Part shown: positions 7,194 to 15,153 of the stretch, piece after piece
How the letters are laid out: every line of letters begins with the position of its first letter
Numbering within the stretch: the first letter of the stretch is position 1
Assembly: GCA_017462125.1 (NCBI GenBank)
Contig: JAFTRQ010000194.1
Span: forward strand, 1-58,209
Source: Clostridia bacterium
GTDB lineage: Bacteria; Bacillota_A; Clostridia; Oscillospirales; CAG-272
Direction: 5' to 3'
DNA: 58,209 nt
Notes under the pieces: model-generated
The model's input: only the letters and a program-made list of their open reading frames with translations
Told to the model about the DNA's origin: nothing
Database searches by the model: none
Made by a program: the position numbers and the translations under genes

Positions 7194-8858
7194 TTATTTT
7201 GCGGCTTTTTGAATTTCCTCGATCATTTTTGCGCGAAGATTTTCCGTGAAGCCGTTGTCACAGGGGTAGCTGTCGAAGCGGAGCTCACCGCCCGCGGCTT
7301 CGTCGATCATAGCGACTACGGCGTCTCTGCCGATGATCTCTTCAAGGGCGAAGCAGATGTTCATATCCTCGATAGCCTGATAGGTCACCTCGCCTCGGAT
7401 CGAGCCGTAAGCGCCGTCCTTAGCGGGATAAACGATGAATCCGTCACCCGAGGGGAAGACTCCGTCGGCGGAGGTGGTGAGATAGGGGTCGATATGATAG
7501 CGGGATCTGACCGCGTTGTAGAAATTGAAGCCCCAATGCAAAAAGCCCTTGATATCGTATTTGTAGATCTGATAGCCCAGCACGCGGACTCTTGCCGAGG
7601 GCATGGCGATAAAGGAGTTGGTAAAGGTTCTCTGGGGTCCGCAGCAGTAGTAGACCCACTGATTCTCGATCTTGTGGGGAAGGAAGCTGTGGATCACGCT
7701 CACCGAGGTAACGGGGCACTCCACAAGTCCTTGCTCGCAGAACTCGTAATGAGAGAGCGCATCAAAGGTCTTGCTGTTGCCGATGAGAGGCTTGATAATG
7801 TTGCGCGCGGTGGCATATTTTTCGATGTTGTCGGTGTTGGGCTCGTCGGAAACGTGGAAGTAGGTGTTTTCCGAGATGCCCTCCTTGTCAAGCTCGGTGG
7901 CGATCGCCTTGATGTATTGCTTCAGAAAAGCGGTATATTCGGGCGAGCTTGCCGCAACGTGCCAGCCAAACATATAATCTGTCTTGCCGTTTTCGGTTAC
8001 CATAATGTTAGGCGCACATTCCGCACCCCACTGTGAGAACAGGTGCGCCATTTCGTAATATTTAATTCCGCATTTTTTGCAGATCGAGATAAAACGCTTG
8101 AATTTATCAAAGCCGAATTCGTATGTCTCGCCCTTCTTTTCGATGTCCACAAGCTGAACGCAGGTGCGGGCTGTTCCCACCTCGGTGTCAAGCGGCGGAG
8201 TATGAATGGGAACGAGGATCATATTGATACCTACCTCTGCGGCGGCAGAGATATATTTTTCGATCAGAGCCCAATGCTCCTCGGAGTAGACCGAAACGTT
8301 GTGATGGTCTGCGATACAGTCTGCGTAAAACCATCTGGTATAGATCAGCTTCTGCTCGGGCATCACGGCGGGGATCACATCGATCTCCATTTCTGCCGTT
8401 GCCGAACGGAGGACTGTATTGGGCGCGCCGAAGTGCATCTCGTCGAAGGTGACCTTAACAGTATATTTGCCGGGAGCCTGATCCTTCGGAACGTTGACCT
8501 TTACCCAGATTGTAGCGGTCTGCTCGGTGAGGGTCAGCATATTTCCGTTGTCCTCTATCGGAACGAGAACGTCAGGAAGATATCCCGGCTCAGTAATGAT
8601 ATAGTTCTCGCCTTCTATATTTTCAGTAGCAGGGCGGTCTGCGTAGACCTCCTTGACTCTGTAGAGCTTTACGGCATCCTTCAGCTCGGATTCCACGCTT
8701 ACCTTGGCGGTGAAGCGTGCGTTGTCATCCTTGATCGCGATCTGATAGGAGACCCGTTCTCCCTGCATTGCCGTTCTGCTGTGTGTTTCTTTAAAATTCA
8801 AGCTGTCCGAGATCCTGATCTTTTCCAGGGCGGAGACCTGCTGTAATACAATCGCCAT
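7194..8858 (-). CDS. GH123-like glycoside hydrolase (DUF4091 domain)
   Basis: A 554-residue protein. Residues 1-165 look like a beta-sandwich domain; residues 170-530 form a TIM-barrel DUF4091/GH123-type catalytic domain. YFHVSDEPN places Asp338-Glu339 at the position of the catalytic Asp/Glu pair that GH123 beta-N-acetylgalactosaminidases use in substrate-assisted hydrolysis. There is no signal peptide, so it probably works in the cytoplasm on imported oligosaccharides. The gene has its own strong promoter and an operator-like palindrome. The nearby nagA/nagB operon would fit release of N-acetylated hexosamines, but many DUF4091 proteins are uncharacterised and the substrate is not fixed. 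Confidence 0.8.
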   Translation of the reverse strand: MAIVLQQVSALEKIRISDSLNFKETHSRTAMQGERVSYQIAIKDDNARFTAKVSVESELKDAVKLYRVKEVYADRPATENIEGENYIITEPGYLPDVLVPIEDNGNMLTLTEQTATIWVKVNVPKDQAPGKYTVKVTFDEMHFGAPNTVLRSATAEMEIDVIPAVMPEQKLIYTRWFYADCIADHHNVSVYSEEHWALIEKYISAAAEVGINMILVPIHTPPLDTEVGTARTCVQLVDIEKKGETYEFGFDKFKRFISICKKCGIKYYEMAHLFSQWGAECAPNIMVTENGKTDYMFGWHVAASSPEYTAFLKQYIKAIATELDKEGISENTYFHVSDEPNTDNIEKYATARNIIKPLIGNSKTFDALSHYEFCEQGLVECPVTSVSVIHSFLPHKIENQWVYYCCGPQRTFTNSFIAMPSARVRVLGYQIYKYDIKGFLHWGFNFYNAVRSRYHIDPYLTTSADGVFPSGDGFIVYPAKDGAYGSIRGEVTYQAIEDMNICFALEEIIGRDAVVAMIDEAAGGELRFDSYPCDNGFTENLRAKMIEEIQKAAK

Positions 8859-8893
8859 AATATAGGCTCCTTTCCGAAATGCTGAAATACGGT

Positions 8894-8919
8894 TTGTGAT
8901 CCGGCCTTACGGATCACAA
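8894..8919. promoter_or_regulatory. Palindrome, candidate operator of the GH123-like gene
   Basis: TTGTGATCC (8894-8902), eight bases, GGATCACAA (8911-8919): perfect dyad symmetry just downstream of the -10. This is a position where a repressor would block transcription. Confidence 0.55.
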
Positions 8920-8923
8920 GTAC

Positions 8924-8954
8924 ATTATACACGATAAAATGCGGTCTTGTCAAG
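8924..8954 (-). promoter_or_regulatory. Promoter of the GH123-like gene
   Basis: On the minus strand TTGACA (8949-8954), 18-19 bases, TATAAT (8924-8929). The -35 lies inside the loop of the upstream gene's terminator hairpin. Confidence 0.75.
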
Positions 8955-8970
8955 CAAAACCGCATTTTTT
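8937..8970 (-). terminator. Terminator of the FliB-like gene, overlapping the next promoter
   Basis: AATGCGGT and ACCGCATT arms enclose a short loop, with T-runs on both sides. The loop contains the TTGACA of the next promoter. Confidence 0.7.
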
Positions 8971-8978
8971 ACATGAAA

Positions 8979-9926
8979 TCAGTATGAATCGAGCTCTGCA
9001 AAAAGAGCAATCAGCTCGGAGGTGTTATCCTCGGAGTATTCGATCTCCGCAGAATAAGCGCGGGCAAGCTCGCAAAGGTCTTCAAAGGAGCAGCCTTGCT
9101 TCGTGTTTTGAACGGCACAGAGCGCGCGAATGATGCGGAAGCCAAATACCGAAAAGCTTACTCGGGCGGCAAGATCGGCTTCGTCGGCGGCGCCTGATAC
9201 GTGGCGGTAGAGAAAATAAAGCAGGAGCTTTTCAAAGGCGCGATCATATTCTGAAAAGGAGGGCTCGACCGTCAGCGCCGAAAGCTCTGCAAGTCGCTGA
9301 TCCCAAGCGGGATCAAAGCGCTCCAAGCGGGATAGCTGCTCAGCCCATTCCGAGGGAGCGTGTGAGGGGGCTTGCGCTCCGCTCTCGATAAGAAGTAGCC
9401 GTACCCGTTCGTCAAGGCTCAGGCTTCGGTCCTGTATCAGATCAAACAATTGCTGACGCTTGCTCAGAACGTAAGCCTCTTCCTCCCAAAGCAGGTCTTC
9501 CTCCTCATCATCCTCCGAAAGCAGACAAAGCTCGGTTTTTTCTTCCTGTGAGAGCATGATCCTTGCCGCTTCCTCGCAGGAAAGTCCGAGACCTACCTCG
9601 TATCGGTCGGAAAAGCAGTTGTAAAAGCGGGGGTGCTCCCGACAGATCTCGCTGATGCGATCCTCACCCTTTTCAAGAATGATGTCGCACAGCCCCTTGC
9701 CGTTGAGAAAGGGGCAATTGCCGTTCTCTCTCATGGCAAAGCAAACGCCATCCTCCTTTTCGCAAAGGCTTGCGCGGATTCTTTCGCCAAGAGCGCCTTC
9801 TTCGGCTTGATATTTTTTTAAGGTGTCCTCGTCAAGATAGACGTCCCAACCGATGCAACAGCTGTGCTTGCAGAGGTCGGCGATACACTTGAAGTCGGTA
9901 TAATAATTCGGTGCGTAGGTTTTCAT
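8979..9926 (-). CDS. FliB-like (flagellin lysine-N-methylase family) cysteine-rich protein
   Basis: A 315-residue protein of the family annotated as flagellin lysine-N-methylase. The N-terminal part carries cysteine clusters (Cys14, Cys19, Cys23, Cys24 in CIADLCKHSCCIGW), then CPFLNGKGLCDI and ICREHPRFYNC, which suggest a metal or Fe-S site. The C-terminal half is Leu/Glu-rich and poorly conserved. The start lies six bases after the stop of the TIM-barrel gene, with only a weak ribosome site, so translational coupling is likely. No flagellar gene occurs in the window, and homologues are common in non-motile gut Clostridia, so flagellin is probably not its substrate. The true target is unknown. 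Confidence 0.75.
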   Translation of the reverse strand: MKTYAPNYYTDFKCIADLCKHSCCIGWDVYLDEDTLKKYQAEEGALGERIRASLCEKEDGVCFAMRENGNCPFLNGKGLCDIILEKGEDRISEICREHPRFYNCFSDRYEVGLGLSCEEAARIMLSQEEKTELCLLSEDDEEEDLLWEEEAYVLSKRQQLFDLIQDRSLSLDERVRLLLIESGAQAPSHAPSEWAEQLSRLERFDPAWDQRLAELSALTVEPSFSEYDRAFEKLLLYFLYRHVSGAADEADLAARVSFSVFGFRIIRALCAVQNTKQGCSFEDLCELARAYSAEIEYSEDNTSELIALFAELDSY

Positions 9927-9931
9927 TTCGG

Positions 9932-11296
9932 TTATTTCTTAAGAAACAGGATGCTGTTGTTCTTTACGGTAAATCTGTCGGAGATTGTGCCGCTCTCTCT
10001 GTCGGTCCACTTTTCCGAAAGGATGAGCTCGTAGTCGGCACCCGAAAGATTGCCTGCAACCAGATATTTTTCGTGGCTGACGAACATAGAGACGTTGACG
10101 TTTTCGGGAATGGGAGAGAGAATATCGGAAGAGTCGGTAAGCCCGATATAGGCGACGGTGTTTTCCTCCACCATCGGCTTATAAAGGGAAAGATAGTGAC
10201 ACCAGACGGGATAATCGCGGGGATCGTCGGGGATCGCGGACCAACGGCTGTGAACGTAAGGGCCGTCGGGATGCTCCTTGTTGTATTCGTGGACGTTTTT
10301 CTGGAAGATATATCCGCCGCCGGGCTCGCTTCCGGGAGTGCAATACAGGGGAACGTCCTCGTCTATAACCCTGCCGCGGAGAGGTCTGCCGCAGGAGGTC
10401 AACAGAGGAAACTGCAAAAACGGGATCACTGCCGCGAAGAAGTAGTGGGGATCCTTGACAGCCGAGTGCACCTTGTCCGGGCAGGGAACAACGTAGAAGG
10501 GAAATCCCTTTCCGACGCCAAGCTCATCCGTGCTTTTTCCTTCACCGATCCAAAGGTAGTCGTATACCTTGTCGATACAGGGGGCGGGTGTGTTGTAATT
10601 GATGTGCAGCTTATAGATGCCGCCTCTCTTTTTGACCTCGTGGTAGATGGTGGCAAGAAGATCCTCAAGCTCGGGGTCATATCCGCCGCCCGCAACGTCG
10701 TCACGCTTTATGTAGTTGTTGCCGTGGAAGAAGGTGCTGTCAGTACCGTAATCGTTGTAGATGCCGTCAAAATCGTGTCTGTCAAGAACAGCGAAGGTCT
10801 TTGGGAGAATAAAATCTCTCCATTGCTCGCTGCTTGCCGAGCAAACCCTGTATTGGAAGTGAGTTCCTGTTCTGCAATACAGCTTGCGGATGGTGAACTC
10901 TTCCTTGAAATCGGGGTCGAATTCGTGCAAAAATCCCGACGAGATATAGGGAATGACCTTAATACCGAAATCGTGGCAGAGCTTGATGAAGTTATCAAGT
11001 CCCTTGGGATCGTGGCTGGTGTATTTATCCGCACCAAAGCGGCGGATGTGGTCGTTCCAATCCTCGTGGAGCTGAATCAGCTGAACGCCGTTTTCCGCCA
11101 TACCCTTGATCATATTGTAGTCGTATTCGGTGGGCTCGATGGAAAAGGGCGCGGGGTAGTCGCCGAGATGGTAGACAGCCTGAGCGGGAAGGTATTCGCC
11201 GATCCTGTGACGGCGCATATAGCCTCGGTTGCCAAGCTCCGCGCTTTTTATATTTTCAATACGGGCTCTGTGCTGCTCGAGTGTGAGAAATTTCAT
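9932..11296 (-). CDS. TIM-barrel glycosidase-like protein of unknown specificity
   Basis: A 454-residue protein whose pattern of alternating beta-strands and helices, with aromatic and acidic strand ends (VQLIQLHEDWNDHI, IKVIPYISSGF, DFDGIYNDYGTD, DYLWIGEG), resembles a (beta/alpha)8 glycoside hydrolase. A short C-terminal beta domain follows (about 395-454). Candidate catalytic acids are the Asp/Glu in these blocks, but I cannot assign them. It is not placed in a GH family with confidence. There is no signal peptide. It is the first gene of a two-gene operon with the FliB-like gene and has a good promoter upstream. The start ATG at 11296 follows AAAAGGAGAAG. Confidence 0.6.
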   Translation of the reverse strand: MKFLTLEQHRARIENIKSAELGNRGYMRRHRIGEYLPAQAVYHLGDYPAPFSIEPTEYDYNMIKGMAENGVQLIQLHEDWNDHIRRFGADKYTSHDPKGLDNFIKLCHDFGIKVIPYISSGFLHEFDPDFKEEFTIRKLYCRTGTHFQYRVCSASSEQWRDFILPKTFAVLDRHDFDGIYNDYGTDSTFFHGNNYIKRDDVAGGGYDPELEDLLATIYHEVKKRGGIYKLHINYNTPAPCIDKVYDYLWIGEGKSTDELGVGKGFPFYVVPCPDKVHSAVKDPHYFFAAVIPFLQFPLLTSCGRPLRGRVIDEDVPLYCTPGSEPGGGYIFQKNVHEYNKEHPDGPYVHSRWSAIPDDPRDYPVWCHYLSLYKPMVEENTVAYIGLTDSSDILSPIPENVNVSMFVSHEKYLVAGNLSGADYELILSEKWTDRESGTISDRFTVKNNSILFLKK

Positions 11297-11330
11297 AATC
11301 GTCTTCTCCTTTTAAAAGGGTGATATATGG

Positions 11331-11359
11331 ATGATATCATACGAAAAACAAAAAGTCAA
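11331..11359 (-). promoter_or_regulatory. Promoter of the TIM-barrel/FliB-like operon
   Basis: On the minus strand TTGACT (11354-11359), 17 bases, TATCAT (11331-11336). The start codon is 35 bases downstream. Confidence 0.65.
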
Positions 11360-11400
11360 CACAAAGGCTGAAATACCGTGTTATGATGACGGTTTTACGG

Positions 11401-11429
11401 AAAAAACTACACCTTTCGGTGCGGAGTGA
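11401..11429 (-). terminator. Terminator after nagA
   Basis: On the minus strand GCACC-GAAA-GGTGT, extended by ACT/AGT around a bulge, then six T. It lies 8 bases after the nagA stop. Confidence 0.65.
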
Positions 11430-11436
11430 CGGTCGC

Positions 11437-12582
11437 TCAGAGCTCGATCTGTTCTCCTCCCGCAAATACACCGCAAACACAGACGTCATCGTCAAAAATA
11501 ACGAAATCCGCGTCGTATCCTGCGGCAAGAGCACCCTTGTTGAGTCCCATGATCGCGGCGGGCGTTGCGGTCATCATCTTTACGGCTTCGGTCAACGGCA
11601 GACCAACCTCTTGGGTGATCACGCGAACCAAGCGGTCTGCTGTGGCAACGCTTCCCGCAAAGGCGGAGCGATCCATCAGCTTACAAACGCCGTCCTCAAT
11701 GATGAATTCCGTGCTCTGCATAAAGCCGTGCTTGATATCGGTGCCTGCAAGAGCAAGACTGTCGGTCACCAAGGCGATCCTGTCGCTTCCCTTGATCTTG
11801 TAGATCAGTCTGATCAGATCCGAGGGCAGGTGCTTTCCGTCGGCAATGATCTCAACGAAAACGTCATCCTCCAGAAAAGCGGTCTCGATCACACCGAGGC
11901 GGCGGAAGCCGTGATCGCGGGTGATGGTGGAGGTGCAGGAATAGAGATGGGTGATCAGTCGGCACCCGTTCTCAATAGCGGGCTTCATTTCGTCACCGAT
12001 GGCGTTGGTGTGTCCCGCCGAGGCTACGATACCGTGACTTGCAAGATGCTTTGCGAAGGCTGCATTCTTGTCGTTTTCCGGAGCATAGGTCCAACGGGCG
12101 ATGTATTGACCGTATTCGTCGATCAAGGGCTCGTAATCCTCGGGAATGGGAGGGGTGATAAACTCTGATCCCTGTGCGCCCGTTTGCGCCAAAGAAAGAT
12201 AAGGGCCTTCCATATGAGCGCCGATAACGTTAGCCTTGACACGGTTGTCCGTCATTGCGGAGGCGATATTCTGTACCGAACGCTTCATGGAGTCGAAATA
12301 AGCGGCGGATATGGTGGGACAGATCGACGTAGTGCCGTGCTTCAGGTGAAAATTGCATCCGTTGACCACGTCGTCCACGGTTCCCTCAAAGGGGAAGCCG
12401 CCACCGCCGTGGGTGTGGATGTCGATAAATCCGGGAGAGACGTAAAGATCCTTGGCATCGTATTCCTTCGTGTAGGGAAGCTCTCTTGAGGAGACCTCGG
12501 TGATTTTGCCGTCCTCATAATAGACGTAGCCGGCTTTGATCTCATCACCGCAGATGATGCGGCTGCTCTTGATTCTTTTCAT
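11437..12582 (-). CDS. nagA: N-acetylglucosamine-6-phosphate deacetylase
   Basis: A 381-residue amidohydrolase that removes acetate from N-acetylglucosamine-6-phosphate in the cytoplasm. Residues 51-60 hold GFIDIHTHGG (metal ligands His56, His58); AHMEGPYLS carries the metal Glu125; the region around HLYSCTSTITRDHG and VTDSLALAG carries the remaining histidine and catalytic aspartate. Length is typical (380-390). It is the last gene of a five-gene operon and lies 72 bases after nagB, with an 11-bp stem in the gap and almost no ribosome site, so its expression may be set at that point. Together with NagB it feeds amino sugars into glycolysis. Confidence 0.93.
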   Translation of the reverse strand: MKRIKSSRIICGDEIKAGYVYYEDGKITEVSSRELPYTKEYDAKDLYVSPGFIDIHTHGGGGFPFEGTVDDVVNGCNFHLKHGTTSICPTISAAYFDSMKRSVQNIASAMTDNRVKANVIGAHMEGPYLSLAQTGAQGSEFITPPIPEDYEPLIDEYGQYIARWTYAPENDKNAAFAKHLASHGIVASAGHTNAIGDEMKPAIENGCRLITHLYSCTSTITRDHGFRRLGVIETAFLEDDVFVEIIADGKHLPSDLIRLIYKIKGSDRIALVTDSLALAGTDIKHGFMQSTEFIIEDGVCKLMDRSAFAGSVATADRLVRVITQEVGLPLTEAVKMMTATPAAIMGLNKGALAAGYDADFVIFDDDVCVCGVFAGGEQIEL

Positions 12583-12594
12583 ATGCTTTAAAAC

Positions 12595-12634
12595 GCGACA
12601 CCGTTATTTCCAAAACGGAGTAAAACGGTGTCGC
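12595..12634 (-). other. Intercistronic hairpin between nagB and nagA
   Basis: GCGACACCGTT (12595-12605) pairs with AACGGTGTCGC (12624-12634). No strong T-run follows on the minus strand, so it fits an RNA-processing or translation-control stem better than a terminator. Confidence 0.5.
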
Positions 12635-12654
12635 ATCCTTTCTTGAATGTATGA

Positions 12655-13416
12655 TTACAGAAGTGCGCTGCTGTCGCCGTCAAGATAGAGAACGGCTTCG
12701 GGATGGCGGCGCAAAATGGTGGCAGGACAATCCTCGCAAATTTCGCCCTCAAGGGTTCTTTTGACCGCCTGTGCCTTGGTGGGGGCGGGGACGATGCAGA
12801 AGAGCGCCTTGCCTGCCGCAAGAGTAGGACAGGTCAGAGAGATAGCGTGAGTGGGCACCTGATCAATGGTTGCAAAGCAGCCGTCGTTGACCTGCTGCTG
12901 ACGGCAGACCTCGTCAAGGGGAACCACCTTAACTGCCTCCTCGTCATCAAATTTGGCGATCCAAGGATCGTTGAATGCGATGTGACCGTTTTCGCCGATT
13001 CCCATTACCACGATGTCGGTGGGATTTTCGGCAAGCAGCTTTGCGTAGCGCTTGCACTCCGCTTCGCTGTCGGTTGCGGTGCTGTCGATCAAATTGACAG
13101 ACTTGAAGGGCACCTTTCCGAAAACGTGATCGGTGAGATAGGTTCCGAAGCTTCTGTCCTTCAGCTCTACCGCAAGACCGATGTACTCGTCCATATGATA
13201 GGCATTGATGCGAGTCCAATCGATGTCCGCATATGCGGTGAGAGAGGAAAGCACGTCGTTCTGAGAGGGGGCTGCGGCGAAGATCATATTGATCTCAGCC
13301 TTTTGAGAGAGCAGGGAGACGATCTTGTCGTGTATGTCCTTTGCCGCTACCTTGCCCATCTCATCGCGGTTGGGCATGATCTTGACAAGCAAAAGATCCT
13401 TTGTAAATGATTTCAT
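12655..13416 (-). CDS. nagB: Glucosamine-6-phosphate deaminase family protein
   Basis: A 253-residue member of the glucosamine-6-phosphate deaminase/6-phosphogluconolactonase family. NagB converts glucosamine-6-phosphate to fructose-6-phosphate and ammonia. HMDEY carries the proton-transfer aspartate and GIGENGHIAFND the catalytic histidine. Most NagB proteins have Glu where this one has Asp in the last block (FND instead of FNE), a conservative change that may mark a paralogue with another amino-sugar phosphate as substrate. Its start overlaps the stop of the isomerase gene (ATGA type), and nagA follows. A real amino-sugar role is likely from context. Confidence 0.87.
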   Translation of the reverse strand: MKSFTKDLLLVKIMPNRDEMGKVAAKDIHDKIVSLLSQKAEINMIFAAAPSQNDVLSSLTAYADIDWTRINAYHMDEYIGLAVELKDRSFGTYLTDHVFGKVPFKSVNLIDSTATDSEAECKRYAKLLAENPTDIVVMGIGENGHIAFNDPWIAKFDDEEAVKVVPLDEVCRQQQVNDGCFATIDQVPTHAISLTCPTLAAGKALFCIVPAPTKAQAVKRTLEGEICEDCPATILRRHPEAVLYLDGDSSALL

Positions 13417-14252
13417 AACAACTCCTTGGTGCGCTTCACCGCCTCGGTGAAAGCGATTTCTTTGGTTTCAAATTTGTAGGGGTTATCAAAGCTTTTTCCC
13501 ACAAGGGCATTCAAGCCGTCAAAGGTCTGCAGATGCGGCTCGATGGAGAGCAGAACGTCCTTTTTGGAATCCTCACGGTAAAGGTGCAGGATCTCTCCGA
13601 TCCTTGCCTCTCCGCAGCCTGCAGGCACGATTGCTCCTGCCGCCATAGCGTCCTTGATATGGAAATATTCAATATAATCCTTCAGCAAGCCGTAGCCCGC
13701 AAGAGGATCACAGCCGTCCAGAACGAAATTACCCATATCAAATACTGCGCGCAGTCTGCCGCCAAAATGCTTCAGAACGTCGATACAGTATTCGGGAGTT
13801 TCGCCGTATATTTTCGCTTCGTTTTCATGGCAAAGCTTTACTCCAAAGCCGTCGGCAACGTCCAACATTCTGCCAAGCTTGTCGAGAACCTCCTCGCGGC
13901 ATTCCTCACGGGATTTATCCTTGTGCAGATAGAAGCTGAACATGCGAACCTTGTCGGTCTCAAGAAGATTGGCGGTTTCGCAGACTCTTTTTGTCTTTTC
14001 AAGATGCGCTTCGAAGTCGTCTGCAAGATTGATCTTTCCAAGAGGCGAACCGATGGCGCTTACCATGATGCCCGCCCTGTCAAGACGGTTCTTGAGGGTT
14101 TTGACCTCTGTAGTATTCATATCGGCAATATTCTTGCCGTCGATGAAGCGAAGCTCAATAAATTTCAGCCCGTTTTCCGTCAAAGCCTTGATCTGTCCCT
14201 CGAGAGAGGCTGAATATTCATCCGCAAAAGCGGAAACGATCCATTTGCTCAT
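13413..14252 (-). CDS. Sugar phosphate isomerase/epimerase (xylose-isomerase-like TIM barrel)
   Basis: A 279-residue protein of the AP-endonuclease-2/xylose-isomerase-like family, divalent-metal TIM barrels that isomerise or epimerise sugars and keto-acids. Metal-site blocks are visible: LCHENEAKIYG, AVFDMGNFV, YFHIKDA and LLSIEPHL. Length is normal (270-300). It overlaps both neighbours by four bases (ATGA junctions), so it is translated together with the Gfo/Idh gene before it and nagB after it. The exact substrate is not visible; by context it is a derivative of an amino sugar. Confidence 0.85.
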   Translation of the reverse strand: MSKWIVSAFADEYSASLEGQIKALTENGLKFIELRFIDGKNIADMNTTEVKTLKNRLDRAGIMVSAIGSPLGKINLADDFEAHLEKTKRVCETANLLETDKVRMFSFYLHKDKSREECREEVLDKLGRMLDVADGFGVKLCHENEAKIYGETPEYCIDVLKHFGGRLRAVFDMGNFVLDGCDPLAGYGLLKDYIEYFHIKDAMAAGAIVPAGCGEARIGEILHLYREDSKKDVLLSIEPHLQTFDGLNALVGKSFDNPYKFETKEIAFTEAVKRTKELL

Positions 14253-15142
14253 AATGCAATCTCCTCTGCGCGCAAAACCTTTTCTTCCTTGCCGCTGCTC
14301 AGCGAGCGCTCGATAGCGTTCATAATAAATATGGAAGCGAACAGCTCGTCATAGCTGTGATGCGGCTCTTTTCCCTTAAGCACGTCATAGAAGGAATGAA
14401 ATTCGCGGGACGCGGCGTTGGTCAGCTTGTCCATTCCGCTTACAATGCCCTTTTCAAAGACAACGCTCTGGGAGTAGAGCCAGATGCCGGTATTGTTGTC
14501 GCCTGCGTTGTCAAGATAGATTCCTGTAATATCGTAGCTGTCGTAGAGGATCATAACGGTGATCTTGTTTTCGCATTTGAAAGCCTGAACCGCATAGGGG
14601 AAGTAGCCGAACAGCTCACAGACGGTTTGTACCATATGCTGAGCGTAGAAATAGAAGCCGCCGTGCTCGCTGCCAGAGACGAGAGGCGCGCGAACGGAGC
14701 CGCCGATCACCTTGCCGTATTCACCCTTGGCGATCGTTTCCTTCAATTCCAACACGTGATCGGAATAGATGCACATAGAGCCGCCGCAGGCGGGGATGCT
14801 GTTGCTTTTCAGAATGCTCATAAACTCAACCGCTTCCTGCTCGGAAATCGTAATGGGCTTATCAATAAAAATCGGGATCTTGCTGTCAAGATAGGGCTTT
14901 GCGTATTTATAATGGTTGTCACCGTGACGCGCGGTGATAACGAGGCCGTCGATCTTGCCGACGAATTCATCGAAGCTCTTTGCAGCATATACGCCGTATT
15001 GCTTATTCAATGCTTCGGATGCTTGGGGATCGTAGCTGTAGACGCCAACTACCTCAACGTCGCAGATCTGCTCCTCCTTGATGATTCTGAGAAAAGCGCC
15101 TGCGTGGCTGTTTTCGCATCCCAGAATTGCTATTCTGTACAT
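14249..15142 (-). CDS. Gfo/Idh/MocA-family oxidoreductase (second of two)
   Basis: A 297-residue NAD(P)-dependent sugar oxidoreductase. The Rossmann start is YRIAILGCENSHAGAF, with Gly-x-x-x-Ser/Asn features in place of the canonical GxGxxG; FIDKPITIS (about 92-100) carries the EKP-type catalytic lysine, here DKP. The C-terminal beta-sheet domain is shorter than usual. Overlap with the isomerase is four bases, and 11 bases separate it from the other Gfo/Idh gene. Two such enzymes in one operon are typical of stepwise oxidation-reduction of a sugar, as in retro-epimerisation or deglycosylation pathways. The specific reaction is not visible. Confidence 0.83.
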   Translation of the reverse strand: MYRIAILGCENSHAGAFLRIIKEEQICDVEVVGVYSYDPQASEALNKQYGVYAAKSFDEFVGKIDGLVITARHGDNHYKYAKPYLDSKIPIFIDKPITISEQEAVEFMSILKSNSIPACGGSMCIYSDHVLELKETIAKGEYGKVIGGSVRAPLVSGSEHGGFYFYAQHMVQTVCELFGYFPYAVQAFKCENKITVMILYDSYDITGIYLDNAGDNNTGIWLYSQSVVFEKGIVSGMDKLTNAASREFHSFYDVLKGKEPHHSYDELFASIFIMNAIERSLSSGKEEKVLRAEEIAL

Positions 15143-15153
15143 TTCGGCACCTC

